A stretch of DNA of 64,000 bases, from positions 72,219,562-72,283,561 of the forward strand of contig OZ034969.1 of the NCBI GenBank assembly GCA_964030785.1, read 5' to 3'. Of the stretch, positions 10,997 to 32,732 are shown piece by piece. A program made the position numbers and the translations under genes. Source of the stretch: Siderastrea siderea. Lineage: Eukaryota; Cnidaria; Anthozoa; Scleractinia; Rhizangiidae. Each line of letters begins with the position of its first letter. The stretch's first letter is position 1. The notes beneath the pieces were generated by a model that made no database searches, had not been told where the DNA came from, and was given only the letters and a program-made list of their open reading frames with translations.

Positions 10997-11879
10997 AATA
11001 ATATTAGGAAAAACATCTTTGAAGTGAAAAACCCTACACTGTTTAATTTAATCTCATTTAACGAGATTGAGGGCAGGGTGTGAATATTGTTTATTATTTT
11101 ACTGTTTTCTGTGGAATTTGATCATTCTTAGTATACAAGACTTGTTTTGTGTCTGTTGCATATTTGTTATTTATTCAACAAAATCCTGCAAAACTTATTG
11201 TTTGAAAGTTACATGTACTATCAGTTACAGCTATTAATTACATGAATTTAATTAGCACCTCTTGAAACTGAAGCAAAGAAACAATGTGTTGGTATGCTAG
11301 TCCGAAGCTGACAAAATATCAAGCTTCCCATTTTTTTATATCAAGTTACACTTTTGTACATCAATTACTTTATATTCCTGTCGTTGTGTCGTATATTTAT
11401 GTCAAAACAATGTTTTCTGTGTCAATGTGATTTTTGCCATATCAAGTGATCTCTTAATGCATCAAATAAATCATTGTTTCATACATGAAGTTGTTAATAT
11501 TTTTCATTATCAAGTTGTGCACATTTTTATACATCAAGAAAGGGGAGATGAGCTTTTGATCAGAGGAGTCATCAAAGAGAGGAGTCTGGGAACTGACTTC
11601 TTTTATGATCCGGCAGTGCGACACTTGTTTGGAAGAAAATGATGGCGACCAAGCAAAATTATTAGCTAGAAGGATGGAGGAATATGAGCGGCAAACTTTA
11701 AAATGTCATGTACCAGCGAATGACAGAATTGCGTCTCCACCTGCCACCTACATGCTGTTGCCTTCGATTTGTAGCAGTTGATGGTTTCCATCAGAGACAT
11801 GTTAGAAATTAGAGGGACTTTCCATTGATAACGACAATGTTGAAGATGAGAGCGGAGGAACAGGGACAGACGGAAATTT

Positions 11880-13760
11880 TTGCTCTACAGTACCAAACGG
11901 TATGCAGGCAGGCCAGCCTTTGTCATAACTGAAGGGCTTCCGGTTACTGCACTTCGCAAAACGAAACGAAACGAAATGAAAATAAATGAAGACTAACGTC
12001 AGCTAATGGTTTGGTGCGCGTTGTGTTGTCAAAAAATTAGAGGAATAAACACCGGAAGTGCCAAGCTTTTAAATTCAAAGATCTGTATTTTGCGAAATGA
12101 GCTCTTCTCAGATCACAGCGAACTTTAACCTATTTCATTGCATTCATTTACGCTTTCCTTAGATATTCCTTGCTGCAATGATGAATTCTGAACAAAAAGT
12201 GGCGAGCCAAGAGGTCTAATATACTCCGTTTGGCAAATTACAGATCTGTATTTTGCGAAACGAGCTCTTCTGAGATCGCGGAGAACTTTAACCTGTTTTT
12301 ACGAAGGCATTTGCAAAAGACGTTTTGCAATGGTTTAAAGCAACAAACGCGTGTCAGATCACCCCAACAACAGAAGAAATGTTATTTGGTGTAATTTCTC
12401 ATTTATACGATAGAAAAATAACGAAGAATTTAACTATACCACCCTCTTTATGCGCCACTATCTATATTCAAGTAAGTTAAACAACAAAGCCATCTCCCTC
12501 CAAGAGTTTACTACTCAATTCAAAAATAAATGCCGTATTGAGAATAATTGCTGAACATTGGCAAAATGGGAACTACCATGCATCCTTCTTTTGGTTTCGT
12601 ATTTAGCTTTAAGTAAGAATACCGGTACATTGTAAATACTGTAAAATACTAAGTGTAAAATTTCCTGGACAAAACATAATAATAATAATAAAAAAATTTT
12701 AAAAAAAGCTTTAACCTGTTTCATAACATACGTTAACGCTCCCGTAAACATTCCTCGCGGCAATGATGAATTCTGAACAAAAAGGTCAGAAATACTCCGC
12801 TTTGCAAATTACAGATCTGTATTTTGATCCTAATTGTGAGACACTGAGCCAACATTATGCCGTTTGTTGCAGTGCGGTCTTGTGTGATTTGATTGGGTTT
12901 TGACCGGGTTAAAATATTAAACATACCGTAGTGAACGCAAGCTGGATGAAATGACAACAGTTGGACAACAGTTCGATGTCAAAACAATGCACACGCCTGA
13001 TAACATTGCGTGACGACTTTTTTGCGATTGACCACTTACCGAAATGGCAAGTTTTTGGCGATGCTCGTAAAAATTTGGACGTGTTTGGATATGGCAGGCT
13101 GGTCTTGGAACACGATCAAAATCTCAGTTTAAAGATATCCTACGTCCATTTTTAGCGGACACTTAACGAAGACCCTACTCGAAAAGGAAGACCGTCGATC
13201 AGTGTTTATCTGTTTACATTGCTGCCGTAATTTGCGAAATGGAGTATTTCTAACCTCTTGGCTCGCCGCTTTTTGTTCAGAATTCATCATTACAGCGAGG
13301 AATATTAATGGAAAGCGTTAACGAATGTAATGAAATAGGTTAAAGTTCTCCGCGATCTGAGAAGAGCTCGTTTCGCAGAATACAGATCTTTGGATTTAAA
13401 AACTTTGCATTTCCAGTGTTTATTCCTCTGTGACAACACAACGCGCACCAAACCATTAGCTGACTTTAGTCTTCATTTATTTTCATTTTGTTTCGTTTCG
13501 CGAAATAACAGTAAGCCTAACTGAAGAACAGATTCGAGGACTCTGAGAGGGTGCAGGTTTTAGGACATACACTGTAGCAAGAATACTTGGTGTATCTGCA
13601 AGAACTCTTTCTTGCCATCGTCAAGGATTCAATGGTATGCCTGTTAGCCAAGAGCATAATTTTTCTCAGATTACCGACGTTGCCTTGGACAATATAATCA
13701 GAGATGTACTAACCTTGGCACTGTAGTCAGATGGTTGCCCTAATGCTGCATCTACCACTA
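11880..13760 (+). pseudogene. Relic transposon ORF with HTH, interrupted
   Basis: Before the nested element the frame reads YAGRPAFVITE (ending at 11934). After it the same frame resumes EQIRGL (from about 13524), then TVARILGVSARTL, a typical helix-turn-helix signature, and FSQITDVALDNIIRDVL. This order, a GRP motif then an IT..Q segment, HTH and a downstream conserved helix, resembles the N-terminal region of integrase-core (rve-type) transposon proteins known from fish and cnidarians. That family call is from memory of motif order. Stops at about 13536 and 13729 and loss of the catalytic region show it is dead. Confidence 0.5.
11935..13517. mobile_element. Mutator-like element (MULE), non-autonomous
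   Basis: A 1583-bp insertion flanked by a perfect 9-bp direct repeat, TAACTGAAG (11926-11934 and 13518-13526). Its roughly 310-bp terminal inverted repeats begin GGCTT and contain the shared GTTTCGTTTCG and CACAACGCGCACC stretches. Removing the element and one repeat restores the reading frame of the host ORF, so this is a real insertion. A 9-bp target duplication with long termini is the hallmark of Mutator-like transposons. A subterminal unit (GATCTGTATTTTGCGAAA to AGAACTTTAACCTG) recurs near 12241 and 12709. No transposase ORF is recognised. Confidence 0.8.
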
Positions 13761-14378
13761 TCATTCACTGTCACTACCTCTCTTTGGACAGTGATGAGAG
13801 GTGGTTGCATTTACAGGCTCCCATAACATTTTCATTAAAATCTGGCCTGCCTGCACGACCGTTTATCAGAGTAAAGTTCCTCTATAGTCTTTCCAATTTC
13901 TGTCCAGTTATGAGAAACCATCAACTGCTCATAATTAAAGCCAAGAGCATGTAGGTGGGAACGCGATTCTGTTATTCGCTGGTACATGACATTTTAAAGT
14001 TTGCTCATATTCCTCCATCCTTCTAGCTAATAATTCTGCTTGGTCGCCATCATTATTTCTTCGAAACAAGTGTTACACTGCCGTATCAATAAAAGTATCT
14101 TTTCAAAGCTCATCTTCCCTTTCTTGATGTATAAAAATGTGCACGCAACTTGATATGAAAATGTTAACCACTTCATGTATGAAACAATGATTTATTTGAT
14201 GCATATAAGAGATCGCTTGATATAGCAAAATTCACACTGACACAGAAGAAATTGTTTTGACATAAATATATGACAAAATGGCACAAATATAAAGTAGTTG
14301 ATGTATAAAAATGTAACTTGACATAAAAGAATGGCAAACTTGATATTTTGTCACCTTCAGACTAGCATATGTTGGTTT

Positions 14379-17149
14379 ACAAGGCAAAGAAAAGAAGGTG
14401 TAATTTAATAATATTGCCTTACTGGAGATTCTGTACTCCGGCAAAGTAGTGATGGTGATTGTGACTAATGGAAAAATTCTCCAGAGCAATTGGCTTTGAT
14501 GAAAAAATGCAGCAATTTTTGGGTATGTGACAACAAGATCCCATGTATAAAATAATGTAATTCTGAGGAAAAAACTAAATAACAATCATTTATGCCCTTT
14601 ATCCACATGATATGCAGCCTAAATGTCATATTTTCTGAAAAATTTGCAAGTAGTAAATAGTTTAGTAAATCCATGTAAGTAGTCTGGTTGTTCACAAGGT
14701 TATTCATTCAAGTTAAGTTAGCATTATATTCAGGGAAAGCGCCACTAAAAACAAGCTCTATATATAACAAGTTACGCTATCTTTAAAATGTGTAGTTCCA
14801 GAAAATATCCATACTCCCCCCACAGAAGATTTTTGTTTTGCACCTCCCTCCATCCAAGAAATTCCAGTTCAGCTTCATACTTTGCTTCTAAAATTTTGGC
14901 TTTTAAGACCCCCTCCCCCTAGGAATTTCCAATGACCTTCCATGGGGTGGGTATGGATTTTTTCTGCAACATACACAATAGTGTTTTTACTGTCTGAAAG
15001 ACTCAGTGGTTTTTACAGGATAGGTAGTGCTTTTTAGTTATACAGATCACTGATATCTAAACAGGCTTTACTGTAGGTACAAATATTTGTAAATTCCTTA
15101 TGAAGTAATGTGACAGAACTGTCACCTGTATCTGCAGTAATATTGATCTTGTATGTAAAAGGGATTTGTTGGGAATTTTATTGAAAACCAATTTGGCTAG
15201 CTTATGGGTTTTTAAAATTTCAATGACCCATCATGAAAACAAGACTGGGACCATCAGACAGGCATGTGATGTCATAGCCTCGCCACCAATCAGATGCCAG
15301 TATTTGAGGTAAAAAAGGTTTAAATCTACAAATGCTGTGTTTATAGTGGATGTACACTAATGGCTGCCAAGGTGGTTTGAAGGCACCCCACTTGGATATT
15401 TATTGGATTATATAACCCACACTAGTGTTGGAATTTTTAAGACTCAAGTGAAAACATATTTATTTAAGATAGCTTTTAAATTATGAATTCTATAGATTTT
15501 AATGGATAGAAGGAGGGCATGGGGTGGGGAGTTCGAAGGGGGGGGGGGCTGCTTCTCTTAGCTGTTTTATTCAAATTTGTCTTACATATATTTACCTGAT
15601 TTTTACACGATATGTTAATATGTAATTTTGCCCAGTTTTTTTTTAAATTTTTATTTCAAATGTATTGTAATGCGCATTCGAAAATGCCACATTGATGTAC
15701 TCATGTCCAATACACCCAAACTGAGTCGAATCGTCTTAAAACAAAGACGATTCGAGTCAGCTCGAGGATCAAAGACTTCCGACTCACCGGAAGTCCGTTT
15801 AGCAGAACTCGACTTACCGGAAGTCAGGTCGCGAATAAATGCGCAGGGAGGTGAAAAATTTTGACGAATCGACTCGAATCGACTCGATTCGTATTCCTAA
15901 AAGTCGATTCGACTCAACGGAAATCAGGTCGTAAAGTCCTTCACGTATGTGCGCGTGACACAATAAGACATAACAAGGAACACATAACATGGACCTTTCT
16001 TGTTCTTAAAGCGTCACTGATACGACACTAAACAGGAACATTGTAATGAACCTTCTTCCTCGCTTGTGTTGTCGATCTGAAGGATTTGCACACGGAACGA
16101 CAAGAAGATAACATGAACCTTCCTCGTTCTTAAAGCGTGATGCCACCCTCCACTGATGTTTGCACAATATAAGACTCATTAAAGTTAAGTTAAGTAAGTG
16201 CAAACTGGTGGTTCAATTCTTAAGCTTGTGACAACAGATGTCAGGATTTTTTTTTAAAAGGTCTTGGTAGCAGGAAACTTAAAAGTGTTGTGTTGTTCTT
16301 TAAGATTTTTTTTTTACCTTAACCTCAAAACTAACATGAGGTAATTTGGTTAACTAGAGACTTACAAATATTGCTACCTGACAATACACCTTTTCTGAAG
16401 ATGAGATTTGTTGTGGTTGTTAACACCAGCAAATAATCCATGTTAGGATACATAAAGTCTCCCTAATACATATAGTCTCCATCAGTCAATGTCACAAACA
16501 ACAATCTCTTTCAGGGCTTCTCTCCCGCAGACAATAATTGTCTGTACTATCGAAAAAGAATTACCGGTATTCTTTTTCGATAGTACTGAAACTCCTCAGC
16601 TCCAACCATTTACTATATATGTGACTCAACTGATTATAAAACCCTTGGTTAAAAGCCTTTAGATAGTAATAAAACCCTTGACAAGCATCCTTTAGTAAGC
16701 ACCTAGATCACTTTTCCCAATTGTAGGGAATGTTGGACTTCCAGTGTCATACTTTTAATCATATAATTCAGTGGTGGTTCAACTCCTACTGGCAGCCACT
16801 TTCTTCCCCATCATCTTTTGTCACGCAGGAGTATAAATGAGAACCAGTGAATTACAGTAACTGCAAAACCTCATCTATCTGTCCATCTGTCCATCCATCA
16901 CATCACTGCTGACTGCAATAAATTTCTCCTTACACATACATAGGCTATGGGAAGTACAGGAGCTATTATCCCATCCAGGTCAGAGTGATCCAGCAGAGAG
17001 AAATAAATAAATAAACCTAACCTAGTCGTGCTCCTGTTACTGCACCGTACTACTGACACCAGAGGCATGTGATGGCCAGTTGTAGCAAGACATGGAAATT
17101 TGTAACCACTTAATTTTAATTACTTCACATACTTTTTTTGAGATCAACT
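14379..17149. other. Intergenic or ASH2 intronic region, few landmarks
   Basis: Mostly AT-rich sequence without a supported gene. A possible LINE C-terminal scrap (GIFKTQVKTYLFK) lies near 15431-15480. Near 15715-15945 there is a cluster of GACTCGAATCG-type words on both strands. A G tract lies at 15538-15549, and (AAAT)n near 17003. Two perfect hairpins at 16529-16586 are listed separately. Upstream ASH2 exons were sought here and not found. Confidence 0.4.
16529..16586. repeat. Two adjacent perfect hairpins
   Basis: AGACAATAATTGTCT (16529-16543) is a 7-bp-arm palindrome. It abuts an 18-bp-arm hairpin at 16544-16586, whose left arm is GTACTATCGAAAAAGAAT and whose 7-base loop is TACCGGT. The arms are perfectly complementary, implying recent origin or maintenance. 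It could be a tiny fold-back MITE; no target duplication was identified. Confidence 0.6.
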
Positions 17150-17520
17150 CATGAGTGACTAATCATTATAAGAAGGTAGCTTTAAGCCAACTCGGGAGCA
17201 TGGATGCACTTGTTTTGGCATCTTTTTGGGAGATATCCTCAAATACCCCTGCAGTGTGACTGGGTGGTTGATCTCCTTCTCAATAAATTCTTCCATTGAA
17301 GTGAAATCTTTCTCAGATCCTTCTTTGACACCCCATGCAATAACATTGTTCCGTTTGGAGCGATTTTCCAGGTCTTCCATCTTTCTCTTGAGAGTGTGTA
17401 CCTCTGTTTGATCCGCTTTTTTGCCAATTTAGACTCCGACTCCTGAATTTTAAGGTTTGTTGCTCCAGAGTCGCTCGACATCTCTTGTTTTTTAGTGTTA
17501 CATCTTGTTTGTTTGCTCAT
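17150..17520 (-). pseudogene. LINE ORF1 fragment (L1/Tx1-type), frameshifted
   Basis: The minus strand encodes MEDLENRSKRNNVIAWGVKE followed by GSEKDFTSMEEFIEKEI. This is the coiled-coil-to-RRM junction typical of L1-type ORF1 proteins (RNA-binding chaperones). An overlapping ORF from 17520 supplies the upstream part in another frame, so a frameshift lies near 17400. Both ends are truncated and no reverse transcriptase is adjacent. Confidence 0.7.
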
Positions 17521-17817
17521 AAATAAGCTTTGATATAAGCCAAACTAAAAAGTTTGCAGTTAATTCATCAAAAATTGAGAAAATGGAGAGAGCTCGGAAA
17601 AGCCGTCTAACCACGTGGAGTCATGCACACTCCTTCTGGTTGGTTGATCTCACCAGTGTCAGCTGCAGAATACTTGCCAGGCATGCTTCTGTGCGTCACA
17701 CTGTTGGTCAGTAGGCAAGTGTCTTGATTCACTCCTGGTACTCTAGCACAGACTTAAACAAAATTTTAATATGTCATAACACATAATTAACCTTTACTTA
17801 TTTTACTTATTTTTCAG

Positions 17818-27288
<9,471 letters not shown>

Positions 27289-29516
27289 CATACGCCCGTG
27301 TTTAGCTGACGTTGCTGTTATTCGTTCGATCTAGAAGTGTTTTTTTTTTTCAAAGCTTTTTCGCAAAACAGAACACATGGTAGAACAGTGTTAACGTAGA
27401 TTTCCAATCTTGTCATTGTATTTGCTTTCTCTTTCTTTAGAACGCCCCTTTACACGAGCGAGTTTTGATGAGAATTTTGTGGTCACTTGAGCGGCGATTT
27501 TCATTGCAAATGCAATCAGCCGTGTAAACAGACGACAAATTCAAGGCAATTTTGCGGCCATTCGTCTCAACGAACTTGCTGAGTTTTACTTGCAACAGGT
27601 TTGGAGCAGACCAGGTTACGTGATTGCTTGGCCTGTTTGTAGTTAAGCAGAAAAATATGTAAATTTTAAATTTCTAGCGTCCATTTTCTTGAACCAATAT
27701 CAATTTAAAGTTCGGTGTCGTTTTGTAAATAGGTGAAAAGATATATCCGGTTCAACTAAGCTATTTGCCTATTAAATTCGCTGAGAGACCGATCTTTCTG
27801 GTGGCTGTCGAATAAGGTAGATTGCAGCTTGCACTGACCAATCAGGGCTCGGGAGTTTTCTTTTTTAGCCAATTAATCAGGCTCTAAGCCAGAACGTACG
27901 TGCCTTTTCCCGCCACAAGTTTTCGCTGCGGGTTCTGATTGAATTCAATTCACAACGTACTTATTCAGGGTAATATGTTCCGGACTGGAAAGCTACGTTT
28001 GCCAGTTGACACATGTACACGGTTTGACCTTCCATTCATACGCAGATGATTGAAAGCGCACAGAAAATGGTGATTTTCAAGGACGCCATCGACAGCGAAA
28101 CCGGGTGAAAAACGTTTTGAGATCGCGTTTTAAAAATCCCACCTTTCAGATAAAGACGAATGAAAACGTTTACTTCACTGTCCTCTAGCTTTTATTTTGT
28201 TACGTCAGTCATTTGAAAAAGTTGCGCCAAAGCTTGAAACGTGAAACGCATATGCTAAATTTGTGCTTTCTTTTTATTGTAAATAGAAGACTCTTAAGAT
28301 TAAGAATCTCCTATGCTCTATGAATTCCCAGCAGCAGAATCTTCACGCTATTTCGCGATATTTTTTCCCGCTACTACTATGACATACTTGAGGAGCGAGT
28401 TCATAGATACACTGCTTCGTTGAATGCGGAGTAGATTAACAGACGATCACTTGTAACATAAGTTAGACTTTTTGTAATAAAGTTTTTACCTTAAAAGTCG
28501 TTGAAATATGGTTTGTTGTTGGTGAGTGGGTGATTCCATCAAAATAAAAGTTGACTATCGGCATATCGACAGACGTAATGAAAAAAATAAGGTCATCATG
28601 CTCACAGAAGAAGATATGATCTATTCAATCACCCGCAATTATTTCCATGTCTATTTATTTGGCTGCTTTTTGTTAGAACGCCCTGAAGGTTGTTTGTTTG
28701 TTTCTTTTCAAAGAATTGATAAGGAAGTTCAGCTTTTGAGTAGAAATTGTCTAATTTTCAATAAGAAAGTTTGAATTTAATCTTGAATTTACAAAATTAA
28801 ATATTCACTTGCAAAAGATAGCGAAAGCCGAAAGCTCGTGACACAATGAATATAAAATCTTTCTTAAGTCAAAAAAGCTTTTCAACCGGGGCTATTGTAA
28901 CTCCCGCCCTAACACCGACCATCAGCTTGAACCCCTGTATTCGAGACCCTCAAACTTGCATGATGAAGCGTAACTGGGTGATGAAACGCTAGGAACTTCA
29001 AACTCACTTGCCCACGGAAAGTTGCCTGTTAAAAAGATTCTAATTTAAAGGAAGAGGACTTATTCTTGTGCTTTGGTGTTTATTATGTGTTCCTGCTGTA
29101 TATTTTAGCGTTTTTCTCATAGAACCGTAATTTTTCTCCTTCTGAAAATGGTAGTCGATGAGAATTTGTTGAATAATAAAACAATTATTCCGATCAATCT
29201 TGCGGAATATCCCCTGATTTAGCCAACTTGGCCTACGGCCTCGTCGGCTAGTTATCAGGTGATATACAGCTTTCATTGTCCCGAAAAACCGTTGTAATTT
29301 TATACCTTCCTTCTCATCGAGCGTCCTTATATACCAGTGTAGCGTTGTAATCTTTACATTTGGCAATTTTATCTGATGAGTGCCGTACAAATTGTGCGTT
29401 ACGAAACTATTTAGTAATAAAAATGCCAAGTCTAATCTTCAGTTGATCAGACTGTCTTCTAATATCTATGCTCTAGTTTTTCTATTGAGCACTCTGACAG
29501 CAGTTCTGCAAATCAA
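27289..29516. other. ASH2 3' flank, no other gene recognised
   Basis: Begins with the ASH2 3' UTR. AATAAA occurs at 28476-28481, about 1.2 kb after the stop, and ATTAAA near 27771; either could end the transcript. Small ORFs (28526-28774 plus, 29040-29429 minus) resemble nothing I know and have no supporting context. Confidence 0.4.
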
Positions 29517-29525
29517 CTAATATAC

Positions 29526-29580
<55 letters not shown>
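29517..29580. repeat. (TA)n microsatellite
   Basis: About 60 bases of near-pure alternating TA with a single G interruption. Confidence 0.9.
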
Positions 29581-29581
<1 letters not shown>

Positions 29582-29639
29582 CACGCAATTTCGCAGGATA
29601 ATTGTCAAATAACCGAAAAGATTATTTTGAGAAGGGTTT

Positions 29640-29790
29640 AAAGAATATTAGGGCCTTTCAAGCAAGTTGTCAGTTGACCCTTGGCATAAATATCAATTGT
29701 CAGTGACATTTTTGGCCATTTGTCAGTTGTCAGTTAAAATTTCGGCCGTTTATCAGTTGCCAGGAAACCTCATCCAGACCCTTGAGGTAT
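29640..29790. repeat. TGTCAGTTG repeat cluster
   Basis: The word TGTCAGTTG or TATCAGTTG recurs several times, ending in AACCTCATCCAGACCCTTGAGG. A related layout built from GACGGTTAA words lies at 48640-48790. Both look like terminal parts of a MITE family with internally repeated ends, also seen in the ends of the fold-back at 30002-31303. Confidence 0.45.
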
Positions 29791-30001
29791 ATTTGCTGTT
29801 CAAGGCAAATATAAGATTTGCTTGATCACAATATATTGCGTCAGGATATGTGCCAATTCACCACTTCGAAGGCTATTTATGGGTAAATAGGAAAAAGTTC
29901 AAAGGAAATGTTCATTTAGACTTCCCTTATCTGATTTCTAACCCACAAAATGGTTCGAAATATGTACGTAGGGATGAACATTCAAGACACACATTCAGTC
30001 G

Positions 30002-31303
30002 GAGGGTGTGGATGGGGTTAAATGATCAAGAGCGGAGAATAGGCCAAAATTTTAACTGTTAGCTGAGAAACGCTGCGTTTTTAACTCATAGCTGTCAGCT
30101 AAGATGGATAAATTTTCTCTGAATATCCTGTGGATATCACCCACAAATAGACAACTTTAAGCATAGTTCACCCAATTTTTTTAAAAGAATTTTTCTGAAA
30201 CGTTTTAAACGCTAAACTAGTGAGCAGTACAAGCAGCACTGTGCAAACTTAAGTATTGTAAAACATGTTTATTCTGCTATGCGTTTCGTCCGACATCAGG
30301 GAGTCTTACAAGGAAGAATTACAAGCTTGTATTTATACACAACGTAACCACTACAACTATTTTACGTATAACGTAAGCTGTAGAACTATTTTGCTGATTT
30401 ACGTAAGGAAAACAAGCACGCTTTTTTTTCAAGGCGTGACTAAGGTGTAGCATATGTCTGACGAATTTAAGCTATCACATATGCGTGATACAGATAGTTA
30501 TTTTGGGGGGCCACACAAGATAGTCTATTATGCAAGGCCTGTACGTGCACTTAAAATAGCCGGGTGCGTAAAATGATTTTGACATTTATAATAGCCAAAT
30601 TCTCCGGAGCTCTTTAGAAACAATCATGCGTTCTTCGAAAAGCCTCACGGAGTCTTTGATATTAATTAATAGTAGAGTTTCCAGTACCCCCCACCCGTAC
30701 ATAAAATCATTTTATGTACCAGCTATTTTAAGTACACACACAAGCCTTGCATAATAGACTATCTTATTGACCAAGAAGTAAACAAAGTACATTTCACCAT
30801 AAAATGTAGTTAAGCTTTAGTGAAACTGAGAAAATACCCCAGTGGCGACATATGCTATACCTCAGTCACGCCTTGAAAAAAAACGAGCTTGTTTCCCTTT
30901 CTTAAATTCTACAGCTTACGTTATACGTAAAATAGTTGTAGTGGTTACGTTGTGTATAAATACAAGCTTGTAATTCTTCCTTGTAAGACTCCCTTATGAC
31001 GTCCCCTATAGTCGGATGAAACGCATAGGAGAATTAACATGTTTTACAATTTAAGTTCACACAGTGCTGCTCACTAGTTAAGCGTTTAAAATAAAAATAA
31101 AAAGATTTAAAAAGTTGGTTTAACTATGCTAAAAGTGGCCTACTTGTGGGTGATATCCACAGGATATTCAGAGAAAATTTATCCATCTCAGCTAACAGTA
31201 ACTTGAAATTTATTAGCTATGAGTTGAAAAAAGCAGCGTTTCTCAGCTAACAGTTAAAATTTTGGCCGATTCTCAGCTATCAGTTAACCCCATCCACACC
31301 CTC
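30002..31303. mobile_element. Second hammerhead-bearing fold-back element
   Basis: A 1.3-kb inverted structure. GAGGGTGTGGATGGGGTTAA at the left is mirrored by TTAACCCCATCCACACCCTC at the right. The arms, about 550-600 bp each, continue through GATATCCACAGGATATTC to a hammerhead-like relic and an inner CTTGCATAATAGACTATCTT region. It has a MITE-type outer part and a Penelope-type inner part, so it may be composite. It interrupts repeat R1. Confidence 0.6.
30981..31049 (+). ncRNA. Degenerate hammerhead-like motif
   Basis: TTGTAAGA/TTTTACAA outer pairing, CTCC/GGAG inner pairing and GAAACGCATA resemble the motifs near 18.7 and 19.1 kb, but the core reads CTTATGA instead of CTGATGA. The facing arm (30256-30311, minus strand) keeps CTGATG but lost most of stem II. 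Neither should be active. Confidence 0.5.
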
Positions 31304-32732
31304 TATCAGCTTTAGCTTCTCTTGAAAAATTTGCCTTGTGCCGGTCTTTATACAGGACGAACTACGAGACACATAACCAGACGAACTAAACATTGTTTGC
31401 CAAAGTTCGCCCCAGACGAATAACTAATGCATCTCAAGTATAAGAAGGGCCCTTCTGCGGATTTGCCGAAAATAGTAAAGTTTTAAAAAGGATTTCTATA
31501 CTTGTCCCTTTGAGCCAATCATAAAAACTTCCTGTTGTTTGTAATATTTCGACAGTACTGGACTTCGTAGGGGTTCAAAAGGCATTTGTATCGTGCCGTG
31601 GCGTCCAGCTGGACTTGCGGCAGCTAGCAATTACGAGTCTCTGACATCTTTTACACTGATCCAGCCAGTGTTTCCTGGCTTATTTTGTGAGGTCCAACAG
31701 CACTTCAGATCGTCAAATCAACTGATAACGCAAATATATCGAGGACTTAGTCACTCTAGTGCGTCACGTCACTTGTGTTACGGAGGTAAGCTGAGATACC
31801 GGCTGTTGTACTTCCTTAAATTAGCAGTAGCGTTGAATGCAGGGAACCACACAACGCAAAATAAAACTCAGGCGGTACTTCTTATTGTCGGATCTCGTTT
31901 TGGTGAGATGCTCGTACCAGACATCACTGTAACGTGTAAATAAACTATTTTGATTGCAAGGCTGGCAGTACGGCAAAAAGACACTTAATCAGAGCAATAT
32001 TTCAACTAGCACAGTTAGTCTTAGCCTTCGTTCTTCATACATAAAGAATACCACCGATCTAGCTCCTCAGCAAACTCAGTGAAATCGATGAACTACCGTC
32101 CAACGCCATACTTGTTACTCTTGATGTATCTTAATGTCCGATTGCCATATTACACAGTTATACTTCACATATTACACAGCGATGCTTCGAAGTCCTTCAT
32201 ATCCAAAAAACTGTCAACTCTATATGAATACATAATGTGCATATCAACATAATGTTCCCGCCACTCGTGAGTCCCGGATATGTATCCAGGCCCTCGCATG
32301 CAGTCATGCCATTACAGTATCCTCTTTATACACTGACGAACATTCCAACCCAAGAAGGAATTAACGTTTGTAGAAAAGCTCTTAATCATCGGTCTGTGAA
32401 ATCTGTTCCCACTGAAACCATTTGTGATCTTATGCGTATGATCCCCACCATGAATAACTTTGTTTTTAATAATGAACATTTAGTACAACAACACGGAACA
32501 GCAATGGGTACATGAATGGCTCCAGCCCGCCAATCTCTTCATGGGCGGGTTCGAAAAAAATTCTTCTAATGGTTATGCTGACAAACCTTATTTTTGGTTT
32601 GGATATATAGACGACATATTCATGGTTTGGACACAGGGAGCAGAAAAACTTAACGCATTTATCACCTACCTAAACAGCATTCATCCAACTATAAAATTCA
32701 CAAGTGAGCTTTGAACTACTGCTATTTCGTTT

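Larger units (their letters stand above)
11286..14378. mobile_element. Inverted-repeat DNA transposon split by a nested element
   Basis: Sequence from about 11286-11915 recurs in reverse complement at about 13845-14378, for example around GCATCAAATAAATCATTG (left) and its diverged complement near 14190. The arms enclose a relic ORF and, inside that, a Mutator-like insertion. Without the insertion the element would be about 1.5 kb. The left arm itself holds the beginning of the ORF, so the inverted arrangement may be a long terminal repeat or a fold-back rearrangement. Confidence 0.65.
29820..31970. repeat. Dispersed repeat R1, copy a (interrupted)
   Basis: Left part about 29820-30001 (CACTTCGAAGGCTATTTATGGG) and right part about 31306-31970 (GAGGTAAGCTGAGATACCGG) match copies at about 39770-41170 and 49385-51400. 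A fold-back element occupies the gap. The family is unidentified and non-coding as far as seen. Confidence 0.5.

Noticed and set aside
16965..17000. AG...GT-bounded 35-base stretch resembling a small exon (GYGKYRSYYPIQ)
   Set aside because: It does not match ASH2 or any family recognised, and such short bounded stretches occur by chance.
29040..29429. 129-codon minus-strand ORF
   Set aside because: No recognisable motif, no signal peptide, no conserved context and no splice-supported partners.
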